From positions 1 to 64,000 of the forward strand of contig CAVVIO010000002.1 in the NCBI GenBank assembly GCA_963748095.1: a stretch of 64,000 nt of DNA, written 5' to 3'. Both the position numbers and the translations under genes were made by a program. This document shows, in pieces, positions 1 through 9,400 of the stretch (position 1 is the stretch's first letter; the number at the start of each line of letters is the position of its first letter). This DNA comes from CAVVIO01 sp963748095. Its GTDB lineage: Bacteria; Bacteroidota; Bacteroidia; Bacteroidales; UBA10428. Under the pieces are notes generated by a model. It saw only the letters and a program-made list of their open reading frames with translations, was not told where the DNA came from and ran no database searches.

Positions 1-2
1 AA

Positions 3-192
3 ATTCGTCACGATCTGAAAGACTTTCAGGCCAGGTGTCACTATCTCGATCCGGAAAATATATTGAAAAGAGGTTATTCCATTACATATATTTCAGGGAC
101 AGCCACTAAAGGATGCAAAAGATGCCGAAAAAGATAAAATGATCGAGACTATTCTCTATAAAGGCCGGATAACCAGTAAAGTCCAAAAATAA
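3..192 (+). CDS. xseA: Exodeoxyribonuclease VII large subunit, C-terminal end, frameshifted
   Basis: Only the last ~60 codons are in the window. The first frame reads LDPENILKRGYSITY, the conserved C-terminal block of XseA, which forms the nuclease with XseB. That frame then runs into a stop near 137. The next frame continues the family tail (LKDAKDAEKDKM, then YKGRITSKVQK) to the stop at 190-192. Dropping one G from the GGG at 96-98 joins the two halves. The gene ends 19 bases before xseB, the usual order. The identification rests on this C-terminal block plus the neighbour. The indel is probably an assembly error, since xseB is intact. Confidence 0.8.
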
Positions 193-211
193 TATATTAA
201 AATCGTAAAAT

Positions 212-424
212 ATGGCAGTAAAAAAACAAACTTATGATGAAGCCCTGAAAGAAATTGAAGAAATACTTGATCAGATCGAAAATGAACAATACAATGTAGA
301 CGAGTTGGCCGGTAAGGTGAAAAAGGCTTCGGAACTGATAAAATTTTGCAAAGGCAAACTACACGATACAGAGGAAGAAATAGAAAAAATTCTGGCTGAT
401 CTGGATACGGATGAGAAAAAGTAA
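212..424 (+). CDS. xseB: Exodeoxyribonuclease VII small subunit
   Basis: This 70-residue, highly charged helical protein has the typical XseB size and pattern: TYDEALKEIEEILDQIEN, then a second helix with ASELIKFCKGKLHDTEEEI. XseB binds XseA in the cytoplasm. The complex degrades single-stranded DNA to short oligonucleotides during repair and recombination. The gene follows the xseA tail by 19 bases and is surely co-transcribed with it. It converges on the protease gene that ends at 453. No hairpin terminator is visible in the 28-base gap. Confidence 0.9.
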   Translation: MAVKKQTYDEALKEIEEILDQIENEQYNVDELAGKVKKASELIKFCKGKLHDTEEEIEKILADLDTDEKK

Positions 425-452
425 AGTTAACTTATCGAAGACAGATCAACTT

Positions 453-1331
453 TTATATTTCGACAATCGAACCTTTAAGACTCGAAACATTCATACCCTT
501 CGACTCCATTATGTGAAGCATATGATAAGAGCTTAGTGCATAACCAGCACCAAGGTAAGATGTTCTGTACAAGTCATTAGCCAGTTGCTTGATCTGATGT
601 TGTGCTGCAACCATTACCTGAACCGGGTCTACTCCTGAAATCTCCATTTTACCCGTTGCCTCCCTGAGCATTTTAATATTTGTATTAATTATTCCTATCA
701 TTTGCTGATAGTTGATATCAATGGTATTTAATTTATGTCCGATTATTCCAATAACTTTATTCGTTTGAATATGGAATAACGGGCTACCTGAATTACCATG
801 TGATAATATTCCATCGAATAAAAGAAATCGCTGCTCATTTTTCATTTTATAGGACGAAATAATTCCATTTTTGAGGGTAAGGCCCGGATGATCGAACTGA
901 TACCCGATCATTGCCACTGAAGATCCGATAAAACTTCTGTTTTCAAAAGATATAATAACCGATGGTACAGAATCAAAACCGAGATTATCTGTTGAGATAA
1001 CTGAAAAATCATTAAAATCTCTGTCTCCGCTTGTAATCAACCGGTTAAAAAAATCCGCTATAGGAAGTCTAACGGTTATCCTTTTAATATTATCATCTCT
1101 TTTATTAAATGTAATTTCAACAGCAATAGCTTTTTTTATACGGGTAACTCCATCGTGCGTGAATATATAATTACCTGATTTAAAGCCTGTATACATAGAA
1201 ATTTCAAAATCATGATTGTCAAAAAAACGAATCGAACATACAGATTGAAAGTTCCTTTTCCATACTTCCTGTAACATACTATAGGGGTTTAGTTGATTTT
1301 TACAAAGATATTTATATTGAGCAATTTCCAC
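453..1331 (-). CDS. Trypsin-like serine peptidase family protein
   Basis: The protein has 292 residues. The motif GNSGSPLF near residue 198 is the nucleophile-serine block of trypsin-like (S1/HtrA-type) peptidases. A candidate histidine lies in YIFTHDG near residue 58, and a candidate aspartate in RDFNDFSVI near residue 105. Both are in the right order, but the histidine context is not the classic TAxH, so activity is uncertain. No signal peptide or membrane segment is visible, so a cytoplasmic location is likely. The roughly 90 residues after the peptidase domain are unassigned. It has its own transcription unit between xseB and the TonB receptor. The substrate is unknown. Confidence 0.6.
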   Translation of the reverse strand: MEIAQYKYLCKNQLNPYSMLQEVWKRNFQSVCSIRFFDNHDFEISMYTGFKSGNYIFTHDGVTRIKKAIAVEITFNKRDDNIKRITVRLPIADFFNRLITSGDRDFNDFSVISTDNLGFDSVPSVIISFENRSFIGSSVAMIGYQFDHPGLTLKNGIISSYKMKNEQRFLLFDGILSHGNSGSPLFHIQTNKVIGIIGHKLNTIDINYQQMIGIINTNIKMLREATGKMEISGVDPVQVMVAAQHQIKQLANDLYRTSYLGAGYALSSYHMLHIMESKGMNVSSLKGSIVEI

Positions 1332-1689
1332 TTCCCATAAAATATAAATTTATGTTTTACGAATTGCAATTTTTTAAATTAAAGAAAATTTTGACTTTTT
1401 AATCGGGAAAGTGATCCTATAAAAAAGCCCGATTCAAAGAACCAACAACATTTCTTGTATATAAAAAAACCGGGAATTGATGTCCCGGTTTTTTACCCTA
1501 AAATTAAACCTAAAATTTTATGAAAAACTTTTTGAGAAAAATGCTAAAACTAAACCTAATTAAAACTATTCTTAATTTATTAACCCTACTGTAAATTTTA
1601 ACGAAACTTAAACAAATATGTTACATAAGTCAATTTATTTTATTAACAAGTGGCTGAAACGGTTACGCTACCTGACTTGTAGTGCCAAT
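1332..1689. other. Intergenic region, 358 bases
   Basis: This AT-rich gap lies between the protease gene and the TonB receptor gene, both read leftwards. It holds the terminator at 1464-1494 and presumably the protease promoter. No convincing ORF or RNA gene was seen. Confidence 0.5.
1464..1494 (-). terminator. Rho-independent terminator after the TonB receptor gene
   Basis: A perfect 12-bp stem (AAAAAACCGGGA with TCCCGGTTTTTT) surrounds a 7-base loop, with T-rich flanks on both strands. It lies about 195 bases past the stop of the leftward TonB receptor gene and before the leftward protease gene, so it insulates the two units. Confidence 0.8.
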
Positions 1690-4135
1690 CTAAAATTTAA
1701 AATTTGCAGATAACAAATAATTTATGCCTGCCTGCGGAAAATATCCGTCCATAACTTCTGGTTGGTCCTCATATATGTATCGGTATACCCAGGCATTCGA
1801 TTCATACTTTGTATCAAATATATTGTTAATTATCAGGCTTATATTTATCGACTGAAACAATTTTGCAGAGAAATCATAGTTAAAAGTCAAATTATTCACC
1901 AAATAAGGGTTCAGTTTTCTTTCATCCGAAGAAGTATTGTCTATATATTGTTTTCCTACATATTTTGATAGCAGCTCCATCCGAAATCCTTTAAATGGTT
2001 GAAATAAGAGAGTGCTTCCTCCTATGATATCAGGAGAGAATGCAAGATCCGTTCTTCCAAGATTAAATACATCCTGTGCGCCTGTGTCCCAATTATCCAC
2101 ATATTCTATAAAATTATCTATTTTATTCCGGCTTAATCGTGGCATTCATATTCCACGACAGGTTTTTCAATAATCTTATTCCTGCCATAAATTCAGCTCC
2201 CATCCGATAACTTTTCTTAACATTTGTCATAATGGGCGCTCCCACATCATTGATCTCACCGGTAAGTACCAACTGATTGTCATAATCCATATAATAAAGA
2301 TTCAGCCCCACTTTTGCTTTTGCAGATTTTATGTGGTAACCCATTTCATAATCATGAAGTGTTTCGAAAGTCGGACCCGGTTTTTCAGGATCCGCATCGG
2401 TAAAGTTATCACGGTTGGGTTCCCTGTGTGCGATTCCTAAAGATAAATAAGCCGATTGCTTCTCACTGATAAGATAACTGAAACCGAATTTAGGATTCAG
2501 AAAATTATAAGAATGCTGTTGGGTAATATTTCTCAGATCATTATCAATCCCAATTATATCATAATGAATGTTTCGATACTGGAAATCGCCGTACGCGCCA
2601 AAATTATCGGTGATCTGATAATTCACTTTGATATAATTATTAAAATCCGTTTTGATGCCGGTATTCCGGTACCATTCATGTCTGATATCACCATTACTTG
2701 CATATCTTGCCCATATTACCCGCCCGAAATGACGACCATCGTACTTGTTCCATGCACCACCCAAAGTGATTGCAAAATTCCGTTTATGGAAATTCAGCGA
2801 ATAAGTTGTCCCATAAAAGTCATTATCCAGCCATTTACGCCGTATCAGATCAGTTCTTAAAATAGTGTCATTCCCTATAGTTACCGGATTGAGCAGATAA
2901 TCCGAAAGTTTCTGGTCATTCTTTTTCTCTTCATAGTATCCCCGGCCATAAGTATAATGCAGGGCAGCATTGATATTTAACCAGGGTGAAAATTCATGTG
3001 AAAGGAATAACTGATAATTATCCTGCTGGTAATTATCGGTTTGATTGTTATACGTATAAAAATTATAGGTGCGACTGTTGGAATTTAATAAATTAGCTGA
3101 ATCGGCCCTATTATAACCGGCATCACTAATTAACTTCTGCATACCCTGATAATCATTTTCGAGCCGTACTTTAGGCATCCCGTTCCATGCCTGGTAAGTC
3201 TTTTCTTTCCCGGAAAATACATTGGCCCTGATAATGGTTTTTTTACTGTAGTAACCACCAGACACGAAAAAAGATTTAAGATCGGAACTGGCCCTATCGA
3301 TAAATCCGTCCGAAGTAATTTTCGACAGACGTGCATCGAGTGTGAAATGATTGTTTAACAAACCGGAACCTACTTTGATACTATTGTTAAACGTATTGAA
3401 AGATCCGGCTGATGTTTTGTATTCAGCATAAGGGTCCTTATTAAAACTTTTAGTCTGAAAATTAATAGTAGCCCCAAAAGCGCCGGCACCATTAGTCGAA
3501 GTCCCTACGCCACGTTGAATCTGAACATTATCCAATGAAGTAGCAAAATCGGGGATATCTACCCAAAACACACCGTGTGATTCGGGGTCGTTTAATGGAA
3601 TCCCATTCACGGTAACATTGATACGGTTGGCATCGGTTCCTCTTATTCGTAAATTGGTATAACCTATCCCGGTTCCGGCATCCGAAGTGGCCACAACCGA
3701 TGGGGTCATGTTTAAAAGATAGGGAATATCCTGACCAAGGTTTCTTGACTCAATATCCTTGTGTGAAATATTGGTATAAGCCACCGGATCGTTTGCTTTT
3801 GCCCTTGTAGCTGTAACAATTACTTCATCGCCAAGCACCGTTGCAGCTTTTAAAACCACATTAAGATGCACATCCCTGTTCAGTTTGATGGTTTTCTGAT
3901 ACTTTTCGTATCCAAGGAAAGATACAGAAATTGTATACTCCCCTTCATTAAGTTTAAAACTGAATTCACCGTTCAGATTTGTGGCAACACCCAGGTAGGT
4001 GTTTTTTACTACCACATTTGCCCCTGTTAAAGGATTACCATTGCTGTCATTAACATTTCCCGACAATGTATATTGCTGCGAAAATGCACCACTAAAAATA
4101 CATGCAGCAACAAGCATTAAAACTACTCGTTTCAT
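1690..4135 (-). CDS. TonB-dependent receptor under TPP riboswitch control, frameshifted
   Basis: This is an outer membrane receptor of about 814 residues once rejoined. In order it has a signal peptide (MKRVVLMLVAACIFSGAFSQ), a carboxypeptidase-regulatory-like beta-sandwich (about 20-105), a plug domain (about 115-235, with LRIRGTDANRINVTVNG) and a C-terminal beta-barrel. The upstream TPP riboswitch predicts uptake of thiamine or a precursor, as shown for riboswitch-linked receptors in Bacteroides. The start at 4135 is preferred over the ATG at 4168, because the longer form lacks a leading signal peptide and would start inside the attenuator hairpin. The frame breaks at the CCGG at 2128-2131. 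Removing one G gives ...ATIKPNKIDNFIEY and runs to the stop at 1690. Confidence 0.85.
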
Positions 4136-4155
4136 GATGAAATTTTTTAGATTAG

Positions 4156-4181
4156 AAAAAATCAGCAATGATTTTCATTGC
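4156..4181 (-). terminator. Attenuator hairpin of the TPP riboswitch
   Basis: Read leftwards, GCAATGA, a loop AAA and TCATTGC form a 7-bp stem, followed within three bases by TTTTTT. It directly follows the 3' strand of riboswitch helix P1 and precedes the receptor start codon at 4135. It is therefore the likely expression platform: ligand binding favours termination. An alternative antiterminator pairing was not worked out. Confidence 0.6.
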
Positions 4182-4265
4182 CTCTATTTCCCTTCGCCGG
4201 CATTACCCGGATCAGGTTCTAAGGGTATGATCTCAGCCTGTTATTTTAAGGCACCCCCTTAGAGT
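4182..4265 (-). promoter_or_regulatory. TPP (thiamine pyrophosphate) riboswitch, THI box
   Basis: Read leftwards, the conserved THI-box elements appear in order: GGGGTGCC (4257-4250), CTGAGA (4236-4231), ACCTGATCCGGGTAATGCC (4217-4199) and GCGAAGGGA (4197-4189). The ends pair as CTCTA with TAGAG to close P1. It is the leader of the TonB receptor gene and should switch the gene off when TPP is abundant. Confidence 0.93.
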
Positions 4266-4273
4266 TGTTGGAA

Positions 4274-4281
4274 CAAAAGTA
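4274..4281 (-). promoter_or_regulatory. Probable -7 box of the riboswitch transcript
   Basis: Read leftwards, the sequence is TACTTTTG, which fits the Bacteroidota -7 consensus TAnnTTTG. It ends about 9 bases before the riboswitch, so transcription would begin at the aptamer's 5' end. No clear -33 TTTG box is visible. Confidence 0.4.
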
Positions 4282-4301
4282 AGATATTTCTATAAAATAA
4301 A

Positions 4302-4324
4302 AAAACCGGCAGAACACCGGTTTT
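4302..4324 (-). terminator. Terminator after thioredoxin
   Basis: AAAACCGG pairs with CCGGTTTT over a 7-base loop, and on the minus strand a T-run follows. It lies 25 bases past the thioredoxin stop. Confidence 0.75.
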
Positions 4325-4348
4325 AAAAATTTTATATCCAATTAATTA

Positions 4349-4708
4349 TTATTTCTCTACCTGAAGTACATCTTTTATGGCCGTCTCCAGTGATGTCTTG
4401 GGCAATGCACCCAGGGCCATCTGAGGTTGACCTTCCACAGGAACAAAAAGCAAAGATGGGATACTTTGTATTCCAAACATACCTGCCAGTTCTTTTTGAT
4501 CTTCCGTATCTACCTTGAAAATATTAATTTTATCTTTATACTCACCGGCCAGTTCTTCCAGTAAGGGTGCCACAATTTTACAGGGACCACACCAATCAGC
4601 ATAAAAATCAATTAAACATGGTTTATCTCCCTCAAATTTCCACTCTTTGTTTTTTTCATAATCAAAAACCTTTTCTTTAAAGGTTTCAAGATTCAAATGT
4701 TCAATCAT
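4349..4708 (-). CDS. trxA: Thioredoxin
   Basis: This is a 119-residue thioredoxin fold with the active site WCGPC (Cys40 and Cys43) and the cis-proline in QSIPSLLF. It reduces protein disulfides in the cytoplasm, and no signal peptide is present. The N-terminal extension of about 15 residues before the first strand is slightly longer than in E. coli TrxA. It stands alone, with its own terminator, between the riboswitch-controlled receptor and the divergent tRNA nucleotidyltransferase gene. Confidence 0.92.
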   Translation of the reverse strand: MIEHLNLETFKEKVFDYEKNKEWKFEGDKPCLIDFYADWCGPCKIVAPLLEELAGEYKDKINIFKVDTEDQKELAGMFGIQSIPSLLFVPVEGQPQMALGALPKTSLETAIKDVLQVEK

Positions 4709-4810
4709 TATAAGAGATTTTTAAATTTTAACTATGATCTGTCTACTTGTAAATTTACTAATTTTTAGGTTGCTTTCAAAAGTCCGTACTAACTTATAAG
4801 AAACTGTTTA

Positions 4811-4842
4811 TTGTAATAAAAGTTCAATTAATCGTATTTTTG
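4811..4842 (+). promoter_or_regulatory. Probable Bacteroidota promoter of the tRNA nucleotidyltransferase gene
   Basis: A -33-like TTG (4811-4813) is followed after 21 bases by TATTTTTG (4835-4842), a match to TAnnTTTG. It lies 28 bases before the start codon at 4871. Confidence 0.45.
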
Positions 4843-4870
4843 CCACCGGAAAAATCATTATAAGTAAAAG

Positions 4871-6283
4871 ATGCAGAAATTTCTTAACAGAAATATATTT
4901 AAAATTATCGCCGGGATCGTTGAGAAAAAACAACAACCCTGCTATGTTATTGGTGGATATGTTCGTGATGCTTTGCTTGAAAGGGAATCAAAAGATATTG
5001 ATATCGTTGTACTTGGCAGTGGCATAGATCTTGCCAACGAAGTTGCTTTACATTTAAACAATCCAAAAGTAAGTGTCTTTAAGAATTTTGGTACTGCGAT
5101 GTTGAAGTACAAAAATCTTGAAATTGAATTTGTTGGAGCCCGTAAAGAATCCTATCACCACGATTCCAGGAAACCCGTGGTAGAAAATGGTTCGCTAGAA
5201 GATGACCAGAAGCGCAGGGATTTTACCATTAACTCACTGGCTATTTCGCTAAATCATGATGATTTCGGGACACTCATTGATCCATTCAATGGCGTTTCCG
5301 ATCTGAAAAATAAAATCATTCGTACTCCGCTTGATCCGGATATTACTTATTCCGATGATCCCCTGCGAATGATGCGGGCCATTCGGTTTGCCACCCGGCT
5401 TGGCTTCAACATCGAAGCCGAATCGCTGGCTGCCATTACCCGTAATAAAGACAGGATCTCCATTATTTCACAGGAAAGAATTGTAGATGAGTTGAATAAA
5501 ATTATGCTGACGGATGAACCGTCAAAAGGATTTAAATTACTGGAAGCTACTGGACTGCTGGAAATCATCCTGCCTGAAGTATATAATATGAAAGGGGTTG
5601 ATGTGATAGAAGATAAGGCACACAAGGACAATTTTCTGCATTCGTTGCAGGTGTTGGATAATGTATGCCGTAATTCGGATAATATATGGCTCAGATGGGC
5701 TGCTTTATTACATGACATAGGAAAACCCCCTACCAAAAAATATTCACCAACCATTGGTTGGACTTTCCATGGCCACGATTTTGTCGGAAATAAAATGATC
5801 CCGGAACTCTTCAGACGTTTGAAGTTGCCATTGGGTGCAACTCAAAAATATGTACAGAAGCTGGTCCTGTTGCACCTGAGGCCCATCGCCCTGGTTAAAG
5901 AAGATGTGACCGACAGTGCCATACGCCGGTTATTGTTCGATGCAGGTGATGATATTGAAGACCTGATGACTTTGTGCGAGGCTGACATTACTTCCAAGAA
6001 TGACATAAAAGTACAGCGATACCTGAGGAATTTTAAACATGTCCGTAAAAAATTAAAATCAATCGAGGAAAAAGATGCCGTGCGAAATTTCCAGCCTCCT
6101 GTAGATGGAAAGATAATCATGGAAACTTTCAATCTGAAACCCTGCAAGGAAATCGGTATTATCAAATCGGCTATTAAAGAAGCAATCCTCGATGGAAAAA
6201 TACATAATAATTATGAAGAGGCTTTTGCCTTTATGCTGGAAACTGGTAAGGAACTGGGACTGGAACCTGTTAATGCGGTTTAA
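4871..6283 (+). CDS. cca: tRNA nucleotidyltransferase / poly(A) polymerase family protein with HD domain
   Basis: The protein has 470 residues. The N-terminal nucleotidyltransferase domain has the GGxxRD motif (Gly28-Asp33) and the metal-binding pair DID (Asp42, Asp44). An RNA- and dNTP-binding region follows. Near residue 280 there is an HD-type phosphohydrolase motif, LLHDIGKPPT. This is the usual Bacteroidota form of the enzyme that adds or repairs the 3'-CCA end of tRNAs. A poly(A) polymerase activity cannot be excluded from motifs. The gene converges on the SNF2 ATPase gene, with 14 bases between the stops. Confidence 0.88.
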   Translation: MQKFLNRNIFKIIAGIVEKKQQPCYVIGGYVRDALLERESKDIDIVVLGSGIDLANEVALHLNNPKVSVFKNFGTAMLKYKNLEIEFVGARKESYHHDSRKPVVENGSLEDDQKRRDFTINSLAISLNHDDFGTLIDPFNGVSDLKNKIIRTPLDPDITYSDDPLRMMRAIRFATRLGFNIEAESLAAITRNKDRISIISQERIVDELNKIMLTDEPSKGFKLLEATGLLEIILPEVYNMKGVDVIEDKAHKDNFLHSLQVLDNVCRNSDNIWLRWAALLHDIGKPPTKKYSPTIGWTFHGHDFVGNKMIPELFRRLKLPLGATQKYVQKLVLLHLRPIALVKEDVTDSAIRRLLFDAGDDIEDLMTLCEADITSKNDIKVQRYLRNFKHVRKKLKSIEEKDAVRNFQPPVDGKIIMETFNLKPCKEIGIIKSAIKEAILDGKIHNNYEEAFAFMLETGKELGLEPVNAV

Positions 6284-6297
6284 AAAATACCATATTC

Positions 6298-9249
6298 CTA
6301 TTCAAATAATTCCAGTAAAGTCTCTTTTTCAATGGATTTGAACGGATTGTTACTATTCACAAAGGCATCGGCCAGTTTCGACTTCTTATCCTGAAGTTTT
6401 ATTATTTTTTCCTCAATGGATTCCTTACTAATATAGCGGTATACAAATACATGCTTATCCTGACCAATGCGATGCGCCCGGTTTATTGCCTGTAATTCGG
6501 CTGCCGGGTTCCACCAGGGATCGAGCAAAAACACATATTCTGCTGCTGTAAGATTTAGCCCAACACCTCCGGCCTTTAAGGAAATCAGAAAAAACTTAAT
6601 GTTTTCGTCCTCCTGGAATTTATTTATTACTTCTTGTCTTTTCCTTGTTTCTCCCGTAAGCATGGTGTACGGTATATTCTTTTCATTGAAATAATTCGCA
6701 AAAAGATTCAGGTGTTTAACAAAAGAAGAAAATATAAGTGTTTTATGACCTTCAGCATATAGGTTATCTAAGTTTCTTATGATTTCACGGAACTTACCCG
6801 AATCGGCCATGTAATCGTTATCCACAAGTACCGGGTGATTGGCAATTTGTCGTAACCTGTTCAGTGTCTGCAATATCAAAATGGAAGATTTCTCGATACC
6901 GAATTTATTGATATTATCAAGAATTGCATTCCTCGCCCTGGATTTTTCTTTCACATAATATGACTGTTGAATCTCCGACATTTCACATGTTATCAACTGT
7001 TCTGAAAGCTCCGGTAATTCTTTTGCCACCTCACTTTTTGTCCTTCTGAGTAAGAACGGGTTAATAAGTGTTTTCAGTTTCTGCACTTTCATCTGGTCCC
7101 GGTTTTTTTCAATAGGAATTACAAATTCGTTCCGGAAAAAAGTGAGGTTTCCCAATAGGCCCGGATTGAGAAAATTTAACTGTGCCCAAAGATCGGTAAG
7201 CGAGTTTTCTATAGGGGTACCGGTAAGAACTAAACGATTAGCCGGTTTCAGTTGCATAATCGACTGATAGGTTTTTGAACCCGGATTTTTAATGGTTTGA
7301 CTTTCATCAAGAATAACATACAAGAAATTTAACTTCATAAAGTCATCGATATCGTTCCGGATAATCCCGTAAGATGTAACAATGATATCTGCTTTATTAT
7401 ATAATTCCGACAGGTTTTTCCGGTTAACCCCCACATATGCTGAAGCCACAAGTTGCGGTGTAAATTTATGGATCTCATTTAACCAGTTAAACACCAGGGA
7501 TGTGGGGACAATTACCAATGAAGGCATGCCGGGACCAAAAATATCGGTTCCGGGAGAATCAAAAATTGTAAGTTGCTGCTGGTACAATGGTTTACTTTGT
7601 CCGTAACTTTTTTCCTTTTGCAGGTTGATCACTTTCTGAAGCAGGGTCAATGTTTGTACCGTTTTACCAAGTCCCATATCGTCAGCAAGACATCCGCCAA
7701 AACCATTGTCATAAAGCTGGTACATCCACGAATAACCCGTTTCCTGGTAATGCCGGAGGACAGCTGTTACTTCCTCAGGAATTTCTATAGGAACATCCTG
7801 CTTTTCATTTAACCATTTCTGAAGCTTATTTTTATATCCTTTATTTATGCCTTCAATATGTTGATTCAGCAATGGAAAATGTTGTTTCTCCAGAATGATA
7901 TTATCCCCGTCATCTTTTCCGAATGTGAATATATCCCTGAACTTTTCAAACCATTCTTCTGGCAGTATAGCAATTTCTTTGTTTGGTAATACATATTCAC
8001 GTGTTCCTTGCAGGATATGATTCCTGAAACTGACAAAAGGAAGTAAATACTCTCCGATTTTAACAACGGCATGAATATCGAACCAGTCTTGTTGTTCCTG
8101 TGACACCTTTACATCAAGGTTCATCTCCTGAATGTAATATTTCTGTTTTCCTGGTGATTGACCAAGCTCAAATCCGGATTCTTCCAATTCCGCGGAATTA
8201 AAATTCAACCAGTTAACGATTCTGAATATACGGGGAGAATCTTCGTCTCCTTTGGTTATTAAAGGAATAAAATAGGCTGAATCGGTATTAATCAGCCCCA
8301 GACTTAACAACCGGCTGACACATTCATTTTCGAAAACGTAATCGCGTTTTAATCTCTCAAAAAAAACGGACCCGTTGTTCTCTTTCAGTACTACTTTAAG
8401 TTCTGATTTTTTATTCGCATAATAGCTTGTTTTCTCGTCATAACGGAAACGAAGTATCAGTACCATTCGTCCGGAAAGATCAGTTTCGAGAGTTAGTAAG
8501 GGTTTTGGTTGTATATCGAGATCGACAATTTCAAAACCTTCTGCCCTTACCGTATAACTTTTAATGCTGTTTCTGACAAAAGTATCGAGGTATTTTTTTT
8601 CTGTCTGGACCGAAACGTGTACGAATTTCTTAGTGAAAAATGGCAGGAGTTTTTTCCCGTCAATGTCTTTAAAGTTAAAAAGCTTTTTTTCAAGAATAAG
8701 TGTTAGCGGAGAGTTAACCAGAATGATACTTTCTTTGCCCGTCAGGCTTATATCATTTTCATTATGACGGATGGTCAGAAAATATTTAATTCCATCATCC
8801 TGCCGGATAAAATTAAAAATGGTTTCCACTTCCTCAGGTACCATAATAATGCGGTCGGAATCATAAATATTGTTTAATTGTTTTTTCAGGTATAACGGAA
8901 TATCGTTATACATCAGAATATCAATACACTTTTCGATCCGGCGGTCGATATACGGACGGATATGGTCTGTTAAAACAGTACCCGACAGGGAAGACATAAA
9001 ATCCTGTGGACCGACCTTTTTTTTCGAGAATTGCTTAACAAGTTGCTGATCATTGTATTGTTCTATGAGTGTTACCAGTTGCTTTTCATCTTCGGAAAGC
9101 ACGTCTTCGTATTGTTCCAGATTCATGATGGTAACCCTGTCAGTTGTCGTATAAAACTCGTGGTCTTTACTTTTTCGGATAAAATAGGGAGCTAACAGCG
9201 TCCCCAGTACCCTGTGCTCCGTGATTGCAATAATAAACTTCATATCCAT
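6298..9249 (-). CDS. SNF2-family DEAD/DEAH-box helicase-like ATPase
   Basis: This protein of 983 residues has a long N-terminal region (about 1-490) without a recognised fold. A SNF2 ATPase core follows: Walker A DDMGLGKTVQT near residue 526, motif Ia VIVPTSLVFNW, motif II DESQ near 650 (DEAQ or DEAH is commoner) and motif III LTGTPIENS. The second RecA-like domain has SLKAGGVGLNLTAA and QAINRAHRIGQ. Such proteins move along double-stranded DNA and remodel protein-DNA complexes, and the bacterial relative RapA recycles RNA polymerase. The start may be the ATG at 9249 or the one at 9243. Its target is unknown. Confidence 0.87.
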   Translation of the reverse strand: MDMKFIIAITEHRVLGTLLAPYFIRKSKDHEFYTTTDRVTIMNLEQYEDVLSEDEKQLVTLIEQYNDQQLVKQFSKKKVGPQDFMSSLSGTVLTDHIRPYIDRRIEKCIDILMYNDIPLYLKKQLNNIYDSDRIIMVPEEVETIFNFIRQDDGIKYFLTIRHNENDISLTGKESIILVNSPLTLILEKKLFNFKDIDGKKLLPFFTKKFVHVSVQTEKKYLDTFVRNSIKSYTVRAEGFEIVDLDIQPKPLLTLETDLSGRMVLILRFRYDEKTSYYANKKSELKVVLKENNGSVFFERLKRDYVFENECVSRLLSLGLINTDSAYFIPLITKGDEDSPRIFRIVNWLNFNSAELEESGFELGQSPGKQKYYIQEMNLDVKVSQEQQDWFDIHAVVKIGEYLLPFVSFRNHILQGTREYVLPNKEIAILPEEWFEKFRDIFTFGKDDGDNIILEKQHFPLLNQHIEGINKGYKNKLQKWLNEKQDVPIEIPEEVTAVLRHYQETGYSWMYQLYDNGFGGCLADDMGLGKTVQTLTLLQKVINLQKEKSYGQSKPLYQQQLTIFDSPGTDIFGPGMPSLVIVPTSLVFNWLNEIHKFTPQLVASAYVGVNRKNLSELYNKADIIVTSYGIIRNDIDDFMKLNFLYVILDESQTIKNPGSKTYQSIMQLKPANRLVLTGTPIENSLTDLWAQLNFLNPGLLGNLTFFRNEFVIPIEKNRDQMKVQKLKTLINPFLLRRTKSEVAKELPELSEQLITCEMSEIQQSYYVKEKSRARNAILDNINKFGIEKSSILILQTLNRLRQIANHPVLVDNDYMADSGKFREIIRNLDNLYAEGHKTLIFSSFVKHLNLFANYFNEKNIPYTMLTGETRKRQEVINKFQEDENIKFFLISLKAGGVGLNLTAAEYVFLLDPWWNPAAELQAINRAHRIGQDKHVFVYRYISKESIEEKIIKLQDKKSKLADAFVNSNNPFKSIEKETLLELFE

Positions 9250-9400
9250 TGTACAAAAATGCTAAAAAGTAACTTCATGAAGAAAAAGTGAGGCAAAATT
9301 GTTTTAAAAATTACTTTCCCAAGAATTTTATTTCAGAAATGCGATACCTGATATTAAAGAATCAGTTATTTGTAGCAGACTTAAAATTTCAAGTTAACAA

